Assembly: GCA_016699445.1 (NCBI GenBank)
Contig: CP064976.1
Location: 806,001 to 870,000 of the forward strand
DNA length: 64,000 bases
Source of the DNA: Deltaproteobacteria bacterium
GTDB taxonomy: Bacteria > UBA10199 > JACPAL01 > GCA-016699445
Direction: 5' to 3'
Shown: positions 44,639 through 51,467 of the stretch, piece after piece
Layout of the letters: each line of letters starts with the position of its first letter
Position numbering within the stretch: the first letter of the stretch is position 1
Translations under genes and position numbers: made by a program
Notes under the pieces: model-generated
Told to the model about the DNA's origin: nothing
Database searches by the model: none
The model's input: only the letters and a program-made list of their open reading frames with translations

Positions 44639-45817
44639 ATGGTAACTATGAGAAATTGGACCCCTGCCGACGGAGTGAATACCACCACCGTATTCACTAA
44701 CGACTGGCTACTTTTAAATCGAGGTTCTTCAGGCCTCCAACCCCGTAATGAGTATGGGCAAGCGCAGATTGACCATTTAGGGGAGGCTAATGCGGAAGGG
44801 GTCGTTGCAGAACAGCCTATGACGGAAGCGGAAGCGCTTGCGTTTGCGCATCATGATGATGAACTTCTACGCGTCCACCGGGGAAATCGTCCTGATGTCT
44901 TTATTTTAAGACAGCATCATATTTCCGTTTCCTGCGACGAATCCAGAGCGCGCTCAAGCCATCAGAGGAATTTATCGCCGGAGCTTGCAAGAGCCCTAGT
45001 TTATTTTCAAAGTGGACGAGGTAGGGGACCTGAATGGTGTTCCGTTTATGAAGAAGGTGAGGGAAATAAGCATTTAGGCTACGTCACCAACTGGGACTCC
45101 AATAACAATCCCGATCTTAATGATCTTCTAAGGACATTAGCTGATATCGAGCAGACAGCGGCAAATGGACGACCCACCTCTCATCAAAACCTATCCCTAA
45201 ACCCAGAGGTGGCCGTTAGGCTTGCCCGCGCTGTTCCTCGCTCTCAAATCTCCACGCTACGTGCTCTCGTTGAAACTAAAATGCACGACAATCGTAGCAC
45301 CTTGGAAAACCTCGTTGAGAGTCCATGGAAAACAATGGAAACTGCTGGATGGTTCGGAATAGGAACTGATCTCTATCATCTTGGCAAACATGTGGTCAGG
45401 CATCCTGTTGAAAGTGGATTATTTATAGCCGCAAGCATTAAGACTGCGGTCAAAGTGGCGAGAACAATAATACCAGCAATCCGGTCAACACCACCCATAG
45501 CTAGATATTTTCTAAGAGCAGCACAATTCGAAGCCGGTACTTTATTACAGGCGGCTGCAGTTAGAGTTGGTGTAGTCCTAGCTACTGAAATAGGTGCCGC
45601 CACTTTCGGACAAGTCGCGGCTGTCACGGGTGCTGGTTTAGCTATTGGCATAGCAGCTGGTACGCTCATCAATCAAAGCGTAGGCCTGGTAAGCAGAGCC
45701 GCTGGTGGTGATGGACGTACACTCAGCGATCGCATTGCTGATCGCATCCGTCCCCGAAATCATGATAATTGGCTTGTTGATAATGTTGTCTCAAACTTTC
45801 TTGTAGCTCATTCTTAA
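44639..45817 (+). CDS. Unknown protein with C-terminal glycine-zipper-like hydrophobic region
   Basis: 392 residues; not recognised. The N-terminal 220 residues are soluble-looking with an early WTPADGVNTTTVF segment. Residues 255-350 are hydrophobic and small-residue-rich (VESGLFIAASIKTAVKVA, VRVGVVLATEIGAATFGQVA, GAGLAIGIAAGTLINQSVG), like membrane-inserting or pore-forming helices. It follows the AAA+ gene by 64 bases with its own AAGAGGA ribosome-binding site. A membrane-active effector or scaffold is possible but unproven. Confidence 0.6.
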   Translation: MVTMRNWTPADGVNTTTVFTNDWLLLNRGSSGLQPRNEYGQAQIDHLGEANAEGVVAEQPMTEAEALAFAHHDDELLRVHRGNRPDVFILRQHHISVSCDESRARSSHQRNLSPELARALVYFQSGRGRGPEWCSVYEEGEGNKHLGYVTNWDSNNNPDLNDLLRTLADIEQTAANGRPTSHQNLSLNPEVAVRLARAVPRSQISTLRALVETKMHDNRSTLENLVESPWKTMETAGWFGIGTDLYHLGKHVVRHPVESGLFIAASIKTAVKVARTIIPAIRSTPPIARYFLRAAQFEAGTLLQAAAVRVGVVLATEIGAATFGQVAAVTGAGLAIGIAAGTLINQSVGLVSRAAGGDGRTLSDRIADRIRPRNHDNWLVDNVVSNFLVAHS

Positions 45818-45972
45818 TTTAAAAATTACGAGCTATTTCGCGTATCTCTCTTAAAATTTAGATAACAAATACATAGGCTTTTTTGAGAGCTAATTTAACA
45901 CACCATGTCACCACCTGAGGTTTAAACACCCCACCTTGGGAGTCTTAAATACCAAAAACTTTCTCTCTCGAC

Positions 45973-46001
45973 ACAACTTACCCCACCTACCCCTCCGATA
46001 A
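45973..46001 (+). promoter_or_regulatory. Sigma-28-like promoter before the EF-hand gene
   Basis: ACAACTTA, 13 bases, TCCGATAA. The -35 shares seven of eight bases with ACAACTTT of the other sites. AAGGAG precedes ATG 46040. The rest of the gap 45818-45972 shows nothing I recognise. Confidence 0.5.
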
Positions 46002-46039
46002 ATTATAGTAAGGGAAAACCCTTTTTAAGGAGTATTGAA

Positions 46040-47296
46040 ATGACCAGTGTTTTTCGAGAAATTACAATTGTGACTCAAGGTGGACGTCAATTTGATGGTG
46101 TTGTCGAAGATACTGATAGTGACGGAGCAATTGACGATGCTGAGTTAAATACTTTTTTAGGAACTATCGACACTCAAGTTTTTGCGCCTCAAAGAGTTTT
46201 GAATGATGCACACCGAACAATCAATGGACTAAGGAATTCTGCAACAGAGTTAAGTCGTCTTCAAACTAATAATGTTGCACATATAACTGTAAACACAAAC
46301 ACAACCACAGACCGTGTAAGAGCAAGGTTTAGAGGTTTGGTACGCACAACCGGCACACCACAAAGCCCAGCACCTTCAGCACCCCCAACGACACCTGAAG
46401 TTCCAGAAATATTGGATCGGACAGCCTTTAAGACCATTCAGGGGATTGCACCTGCTCAACGTTCACAAGTACAACATTTTTTATGGGCTATTGCACAAGC
46501 AAACGTCTGTTCACGCGCCAATATGCCAGCGACTAGAGAAAATCGTGCTCCAGCAGCACCTGTAGGTGGCACGCCACTAGATGAAGTCCTGCTAGCTTTA
46601 CCGTCTAGCTATCGTTATGACTCAACAGAAGATAGATTCAATACATTGACCTTGCACATGCGTGGAAGCCAAGGAGATGGCAGTAGCAGAGTAAATGAAG
46701 ACACATCAACTCCTCACATTTTTTCTACAGATCATGGCCTTAATCAAACTCAAAGAACTCAACTGATTCGATGGCTAGAACGTAGTAGTTTAGCCACCGA
46801 CACTCCTGATTCAGTGCGTGGAAGTGTTAGTGATGAGAATACACGCATTTTATCTGACCTTAGAATGTATCATGATTTACTTCCTTCAGATCCATTACCC
46901 ACAAGATCAACTTCTCAGTTGGCAGTTGAGTTCATCAGAATACATGAGCGCCTCGTAAGAGCTTATGGAATGTATCAAGATGACCTCCCGAGAAACCCTA
47001 CTCTTAACGATACTGGTAAAAAAGATAAACTGATCGAGAGTTATGCAAGGGTCATGTTTAATAGGATGAACCCAGCTCAAGCTATTGATGCAAGCCAAAG
47101 ACAAAGAGCAGAGCAAGAGTTATTAAGCTATTCACGTATTGTAGAAACATTTCACAAACTGAATGGTGATGAAGGGACAACTCCAGGAAACAATCTTCCC
47201 ACTCTCCCCGCAACCCCAGCCAATCGCCGCACACAAGGCGGTGGCGGTGGTGGTGGCGGTGGCGGTGGTGACACTGGCGGCGTTGTTTATATATAA
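46040..47296 (+). CDS. Unknown protein with an N-terminal EF-hand loop and C-terminal poly-Gly tail
   Basis: 418 residues; no named family recognised. Residues 24-35 read DTDSDGAIDDAE, a perfect 12-residue EF-hand calcium loop (D1, D3, D5, G6, I8, E12). A Pro-rich linker near 110-125 precedes a helical body. The C-terminus has eleven glycines in a row before DTGGVVYI. No signal peptide. It has its own sigma-28-like promoter and AAGGAG site and is followed after 20 bases by another unknown gene. Confidence 0.6.
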   Translation: MTSVFREITIVTQGGRQFDGVVEDTDSDGAIDDAELNTFLGTIDTQVFAPQRVLNDAHRTINGLRNSATELSRLQTNNVAHITVNTNTTTDRVRARFRGLVRTTGTPQSPAPSAPPTTPEVPEILDRTAFKTIQGIAPAQRSQVQHFLWAIAQANVCSRANMPATRENRAPAAPVGGTPLDEVLLALPSSYRYDSTEDRFNTLTLHMRGSQGDGSSRVNEDTSTPHIFSTDHGLNQTQRTQLIRWLERSSLATDTPDSVRGSVSDENTRILSDLRMYHDLLPSDPLPTRSTSQLAVEFIRIHERLVRAYGMYQDDLPRNPTLNDTGKKDKLIESYARVMFNRMNPAQAIDASQRQRAEQELLSYSRIVETFHKLNGDEGTTPGNNLPTLPATPANRRTQGGGGGGGGGGGDTGGVVYI

Positions 47297-47316
47297 AATA
47301 TTTAAAGGAAATCTTT

Positions 47317-48288
47317 ATGCAATTATGGGGCTTCGAAAATTCTAGAAATACAAAAAGGTTGGATGCTTTTTTACAACAAGCAGCTGGACGTGCTACATCA
47401 TCTAATCGCCCCACTATTAATGATATTCCTGACCATAATGATGGGCTGCCTGAAGTAAATGATCCGAACGCTGAGTTTCGTCCAGTTAGAGTGACATTTA
47501 TCTCTGCTACTCCAGAAGAGCAGCGTCGTTATAGGCATCTTGTGAATAACCCTAACGAGGTTCAACCAAACCATCCTTTATGGAGACATGTTCGATCCTA
47601 CCGTGTTGATGTACAAGATGTCCCAAACAATCCAGGAGAAAGGCCTAGTGGTGTAATAGGAGATAATCCCACAGAACAACAGGCTCTTTCTCGAGCGATT
47701 CGAGAACGTATTCCTGACTACGATAGACTGAGACAAGTAGCGCCTAATCCAACTATTTCTCAAAGAGATAGATCTGGAAGAGCTATTGTTCAATCATTTG
47801 CTCTTACTGAAGCACAAGAGGCTGCTATTACAGGAGATACAAGCGATGGACTCAATTCTACAGGAATGAGCCTCGCTCAAACACGCGCACGTATAAAAGA
47901 ACTGAAAAGAAAAAATGATCGGGAGATTAATGAAGTCCTTGCAGCACTTTCTAATGGTGATTGGACTGCTGTGAAGAGAGGTGTTCGACTTTTGGCAAAA
48001 TCTGGCAAACTTTCAGCAATGGATATCACTGCCATTTATGCAGATATGAAGCATCGTATCGAAGAGAACAACTCTAAATTACGCGAAGAACTAGCTCATT
48101 TGGGAACCACACCAGCACCTGAAAGAAGAGCCTCTATTGAGCGCGCCATGAGACAAAACAACCTTACGCTTGAAGGTATTCCAGAACAACTCCGAGACGC
48201 TCTTAATGAAGCCCAAACCTCTCAGGAAAATGCAGAAAATGCCGTCAGAAAAATTGAAGGAATCGACGCGGCCGGGCAATGGAGATAA
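47317..48288 (+). CDS. Unknown charged helical protein
   Basis: 323 residues; not recognised. The first 150 residues are polar and Pro-rich (FRPVRVTFISATPEEQRRYR). The rest is highly charged and helical (ARIKELKRKNDREINEVLA, MKHRIEENNSKLREELAH), probably coiled coil. AGGAA is correctly spaced before ATG 47317. It is the last gene of the plus-strand series before a repeat-rich TA island. Confidence 0.6.
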   Translation: MQLWGFENSRNTKRLDAFLQQAAGRATSSNRPTINDIPDHNDGLPEVNDPNAEFRPVRVTFISATPEEQRRYRHLVNNPNEVQPNHPLWRHVRSYRVDVQDVPNNPGERPSGVIGDNPTEQQALSRAIRERIPDYDRLRQVAPNPTISQRDRSGRAIVQSFALTEAQEAAITGDTSDGLNSTGMSLAQTRARIKELKRKNDREINEVLAALSNGDWTAVKRGVRLLAKSGKLSAMDITAIYADMKHRIEENNSKLREELAHLGTTPAPERRASIERAMRQNNLTLEGIPEQLRDALNEAQTSQENAENAVRKIEGIDAAGQWR

Positions 48289-48305
48289 CTCACTTCATTC
48301 CATTT

Positions 48306-48450
48306 AAATCGCCAAATGAGCCGGCTGAAGAGCGCCGGGTTTGCACGGAGATGATTTAGAAATCAAAACCCATTTGAATTCCGGGGACGCACGCCTGGAC
48401 CCAAACTCAAAAATCCCCCTCAACCCCCCTTTTACAAAGGGGGGAAGGCT
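48306..48450. repeat. Dispersed repeats R2 and R1 plus half MITE at the left edge of a TA island
   Basis: R2 (AAATCGCCAAATGAGCCGGC then TGAAGAGCGCCGGGTTTG) lies at 48306-48343. R1 (GGACGCACGCCTGGACCC then AAACTCAAAAATCCC) lies at 48384-48417. A hairpin CCCCCCTTTTACAAAGGGGGG follows. R2 recurs at 48646-48694, 50773-50787 (partial) and 51470-51520; R1 recurs at 49389 and 50089. The stretch 48289-48725 has no intact gene: only these repeats and a VapC remnant. Confidence 0.75.
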
Positions 48451-48481
48451 CACCTATTAAGTATGACCTTCCTGAAAGCGA

Positions 48482-48625
48482 ATGATGATCTCTCAATCCA
48501 TTATACTCGACACTCACATCTGGTTCTGGTGGATCAATGGGGACAATCAGAAAATTAACGAATCTCTAAAATTAAAAACTGAAACGGCTGAATTTTCTCT
48601 TCCAATATCCTTGATTGACCACTGA
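48482..48625 (+). pseudogene. VapC-type PIN toxin remnant with antitoxin tail
   Basis: The first codons read SIILDTHIWFWWINGD, the PIN-domain start with its first catalytic Asp. After about 40 residues the frame stops, and the rest of the toxin is missing. Directly upstream, overlapping by ATGA, are the last codons of an antitoxin (KYDLPESE-stop), with the rest lost. So only the junction of a VapBC-like module survives. Confidence 0.65.
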
Positions 48626-48725
48626 AGCTTGAATCCTGAAAATCTAAATCGCCAAATGAGACGTCTGAAGAGCGACGGGGTTTCTGGGGGAGGCTTTGGG
48701 GACATTCTCTTTGGCCGATTGGTGA

Positions 48726-49039
48726 TACTACTGTTACTCTTATGCGTTATTTTTTGGGCATTTGGCTATTGAGAAGCTCTTAAAGGCAATACATGCCGTC
48801 GTTCAAAATGACCATGCGCCACCTATCCATAACTTATTACGATTGGCCAAGCTTGGGAATTTAGCCCTTAACCTTAGTCAAGAAGAGCAGCTTGTCACTA
48901 TTACCAGCTTTAATATTGAAGGGCGTTATCCAGATTTTAAAAAAGTTTTCGTGAAAAATGTACTTCGGAATATACTGATGACCAGATGAAAAAAATAAAG
49001 GAACTCTTTTTATGGATAAAGTCTCAGATGCCGTCTTAA
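48726..49039 (+). pseudogene. HEPN-domain protein, N-terminally truncated and frameshifted
   Basis: The frame contains ALFFGHLAIEKLLKAIHA, typical of HEPN proteins, but the usual first 30 or so residues and a start codon are missing (an in-frame TGA lies just upstream). Near 48954-48958 (A5) one A is missing; with it the end reads VKKCTSEYTDDQMKKIKELF then WIKSQMPS and overlaps the nucleotidyltransferase start, the usual arrangement. Probably inactive. Confidence 0.65.
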
Positions 49040-49326
49040 AAACAGTTTTCAATTTCATTAATATTGTCAGCCAGAAAAAAAAGCTGCAACTTGCCTATAT
49101 CTATGGATCTCAAGCCACAGGAACAGCAAAGCCATGGAGTGATATTGATGTGGCCATCATTTCAAGAGATTTTTCAAATAATCTTTATGATGAACAATTG
49201 GAACTAATGCAACTGGCAGCAAAAATTGACGACAGAATCGAACCTAGAGCCTTCCTCCCAGAAGACTTCAATAGAAATAACCCTCTCGTCGCAGAGATAG
49301 AAAATCATGGGCTTAAAATCATTTAA
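49012..49326 (+). CDS. MNT-family nucleotidyltransferase (antitoxin partner of HEPN)
   Basis: 104 residues. NTase core LAYIYGSQATGTAKPWSDID (GS...DxD) followed by VAIISRDF. It overlaps the end of the HEPN remnant by 28 bases. It belongs to the minimal nucleotidyltransferase family. The frame is intact although the partner is truncated. Confidence 0.82.
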   Translation: MDKVSDAVLKTVFNFINIVSQKKKLQLAYIYGSQATGTAKPWSDIDVAIISRDFSNNLYDEQLELMQLAAKIDDRIEPRAFLPEDFNRNNPLVAEIENHGLKII

Positions 49327-49388
49327 TTTTATGAACACAATCTCTTCGCGCAGTGACTGATATAGCAATTCAACTTTACGCATATTTC

Positions 49389-49455
49389 CAGGGACACACG
49401 CCTGGACCCAAACTCAAAAATCCCCTCCCTCCAGAGTAAGGGGGAAGGCCCAATC
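49389..49455. repeat. Dispersed repeat R1 with hairpin, between TA modules
   Basis: GGACACACGCCTGGACCC then AAACTCAAAAATCCCCTCCC, closely matching copies at 48384 and 50089, followed by AAGGGGGAAGGCCC. The gap 49327-49536 holds no gene; this repeat is all I see. Confidence 0.75.
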
Positions 49456-49536
49456 GCTGATTGACCGATTGAATTTCCATGAATCGATGAAAATTTTACT
49501 GACTTATCATTTGTATCCGTTTATCCTTACCTTATT

Positions 49537-49758
49537 ATGTTAAGAACAATTGAAGCCATCATTGAGAAAAATGGAAACGTAAGATTCGTTGAACCTCTCA
49601 CTTTGACCAAGTCCAGCCGCGCGATTGTTACGATTTTAGACGAACCATTGCCAGATCTTGAAACAGCACATCTTGCCGAACCCGCTCTTTCAGATTGGCT
49701 AAATCCAGAAGAAGACATCGCATGGAAGCACCTCCAAAATATTCAAAAGGATCAGTAA
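49537..49758 (+). CDS. Antitoxin of a MazF/PemK-type module
   Basis: 73 residues. The start MLRTIEAIIEKNGNVRFVEP matches the small beta-strand antitoxins (DUF2281/AbrB-like) that read xAxVExNGxVxxxEPLxL. The C-terminal half (LSDWLNPEEDIAWKHLQ) is the disordered toxin-binding part. It overlaps the toxin start by 37 bases. Confidence 0.75.
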   Translation: MLRTIEAIIEKNGNVRFVEPLTLTKSSRAIVTILDEPLPDLETAHLAEPALSDWLNPEEDIAWKHLQNIQKDQ

Positions 49759-50072
49759 TTCTCATCCCTTTTCCTTTTTCCGATTTATCTCAAAATAAAA
49801 TGAGACCTGCGTTTGTAGTCGCGGATGTTGGCAAAGACGACTATGTCTTATCGCAAGTCACGAGCAATCCCTACGGAGATACCCACTCAATCAAGATTGA
49901 AAAAGAAGATTTTGAAGGCGCTGAATTTTTACAAAAAACAAGCTACATTAGACCTGGAAAACTATTCACAGCCAATAGCCAAATCTTTGTTAAAAAAATC
50001 GGAAAACTAAAAGAGAAAACAAAAATAAAAGTGATCAAAACCATTATTGATCTTATCCAAAATGAAATATGA
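49722..50072 (+). CDS. MazF/PemK-family endoribonuclease toxin
   Basis: About 116 residues from ATG 49722 (MEAPPKYSKGSVILIPFPFS). The PemK/MazF fold is shown by GSVILIPFPFSDLSQNKMRP (loop with conserved Arg-Pro), AFVVAD and the C-terminal YIRPGKLFTANSQIF. The gene overlaps its antitoxin. Intact. Confidence 0.85.
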   Translation: MEAPPKYSKGSVILIPFPFSDLSQNKMRPAFVVADVGKDDYVLSQVTSNPYGDTHSIKIEKEDFEGAEFLQKTSYIRPGKLFTANSQIFVKKIGKLKEKTKIKVIKTIIDLIQNEI

Positions 50073-50088
50073 ATTCCGGGTTAATTCC

Positions 50089-50200
50089 AGGGACGCACGC
50101 CTGGACCCAAACTCAAAAATCCCCATCCCTCCAGAGGCGCTTGTCCGCCTTCGGTGGAGGCAAGCAATCCCCCTTTGTAAAATAAGGAAGGCCCACTTAC
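50089..50200. repeat. Dispersed repeat R1 with palindromic filler
   Basis: GGGACGCACGCCTGGACCC then AAACTCAAAAATCCCC, followed by CCTCCAGAGGCGCTTGTCCG and CCTTCGGTGGAGGCAAGC hairpins and CCCCCTTTGTAAAATAAGG. It fills the gap between the MazF-like and BrnT genes. Confidence 0.7.
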
Positions 50201-50262
50201 CACGACTTGATTTTATTTATTCTTGATGTATTTACATAATATACTTACAATATGAGGCGTCT

Positions 50263-50550
50263 GTGAAATTTGATTGGGATGATGATAAAAATGAAACTAA
50301 TATCAAAAAACATGGAATCGACTTTTCCGACATTCATGAAATGTTTGACCACCCTATGCTAATTTCGCCAGACATCAAGAATGAATATGGAGAAGATAGA
50401 TGGATCGGTATTGGACAATTAAGAATGATTGTTGCGGTTATTATCTTAATAGAACGTCAGAAAGCTACCATCCGAATCATATCAGCTCGGAAAGCAACTA
50501 AGCAGGAAAGGAAAGAATATGAAAAAATTATCTCGCACCAATTGGACTAA
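50263..50550 (+). CDS. brnT: BrnT-family toxin, second copy type
   Basis: 95 residues with GTG start at 50263. KFDWDDDKNETNIKKHGIDF is the BrnT signature, followed by DRWIGIGQLRMIVAVI and ISARKATKQERKEYE. It is not closely similar to the BrnT at 26.3 kb. It overlaps the antitoxin by 32 bases. Confidence 0.87.
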   Translation: MKFDWDDDKNETNIKKHGIDFSDIHEMFDHPMLISPDIKNEYGEDRWIGIGQLRMIVAVIILIERQKATIRIISARKATKQERKEYEKIISHQLD

Positions 50551-50767
50551 ACTTAAATCAATGAAAGATCGTGAAATCAATGATTCAGATATTCCAAAAC
50601 TCAATAAAAACTTCTTTAAAAAAGCACAGATCAAGCTTCCTGAGTCCAAGGCCTTGGTGACCATCCGACTTGATCCCGACATTATCCAGTGGTTTAAAAA
50701 ACAAGGTCGTGGTTATCAAACCCGGATCAACGCCGTACTACGCTTATATGTCCAACAAGCATTATAG
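50519..50767 (+). CDS. brnA: BrnA-family ribbon-helix-helix antitoxin
   Basis: 82 residues. N-terminal toxin-binding part (NWTKLKSMKDREINDSDIP) and C-terminal RHH (KALVTIRLDPDIIQWFKKQG, then YQTRINAVLRLYVQ) as in BrnA. The end abuts a partial R2 repeat at 50773. Confidence 0.87.
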   Translation: MKKLSRTNWTKLKSMKDREINDSDIPKLNKNFFKKAQIKLPESKALVTIRLDPDIIQWFKKQGRGYQTRINAVLRLYVQQAL

Positions 50768-50885
50768 CCTTTAAATCGCCAAATCACTACCCACTCCTTG
50801 AGTGGCCAATCAGAACTAAAGAGGCCTTAAAAATAATTTATAAATAACCTATTGCACATATACTGTTAATTACGTATTATCAGGC

Positions 50886-51176
50886 ATGATTCAGGGTTTT
50901 AAGGATAAGGCCTCTTCTGATATCTATCATGGACACGATACTAGAGAGGCTCGAAAGATATCGAAACAACTCTGGAAGCTCATTGCGCGCAAGCTAGATA
51001 CTTTAAACGGTGCGTCCGTTGTCCAGGATCTTCGAATCCCTTCCGGCAATCGTCTGGAGAAACTGACAGGTAGGCTTTCAGGGAAATATAGCATCCGAGT
51101 GAACGATCAGTACCGCATTGTCTTCAGCTTTAAAGACGGGTCGGCAAACGACGTGCAAGTAGTGGATTATCATTAG
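50886..51176 (+). CDS. higB: HigB-family toxin (RelE-like)
   Basis: 96 residues: MIQGFKDKASSDIYHGHDTR, then RKISKQLWKLIARKLDTLNG, LRIPSGNRLEKLTGRLSGKY and SIRVNDQYRIVF, the RelE/HigB fold with the conserved Arg and Tyr. It precedes HigA by 15 bases. Intact. Confidence 0.9.
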   Translation: MIQGFKDKASSDIYHGHDTREARKISKQLWKLIARKLDTLNGASVVQDLRIPSGNRLEKLTGRLSGKYSIRVNDQYRIVFSFKDGSANDVQVVDYH

Positions 51177-51191
51177 CAATAAGGAGAACTT

Positions 51192-51464
51192 ATGATCCCA
51201 GAAAATAGAAAACCAAATCATCCAGGGGATATCCTTTACTATGAGTTTTTGGAGCCATTGAAGATGGCTCAAGTTGATTTAGCGAAAAAGATGAAAGTGC
51301 CTATCCAAAGAATCAACACCCTCATCAGCGGGAAAAGAGGGGTCACTGCGGAGACCGCCCTCTTATTGGCGCAAGTCCTCAAGACATCCCCTGAATTTTG
51401 GATGAATCTCCAGACGACTTACGACCTCTATGAAGCAAAGCAATACATGAAGAAAGCCGCGTAA
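51192..51464 (+). CDS. higA: HigA-family antitoxin (XRE helix-turn-helix)
   Basis: 90 residues: NRKPNHPGDILYYEFLEPLK at the start, LAKKMKVPIQRINTLISGKR (HTH), TAETALLLAQVLKTSPEFWM then NLQTTYDLYEA. Standard HigA. AAGGAG precedes the ATG. It stops four bases before the convergent reductase gene ends. Confidence 0.92.
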   Translation: MIPENRKPNHPGDILYYEFLEPLKMAQVDLAKKMKVPIQRINTLISGKRGVTAETALLLAQVLKTSPEFWMNLQTTYDLYEAKQYMKKAA

Positions 51465-51467
51465 TTT

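Noticed and set aside
47235..47285. GGTGGC-rich tract as a possible G-quadruplex or regulatory repeat
   Set aside because: It is fully explained as poly-Gly codons at the end of an intact gene; nothing else supports a structure.
27081..48288. Type VI secretion locus
   Set aside because: Only kinase, FHA-like and ClpV-like hints are present; no TssB/C sheath, Hcp, VgrG or baseplate genes are recognisable.
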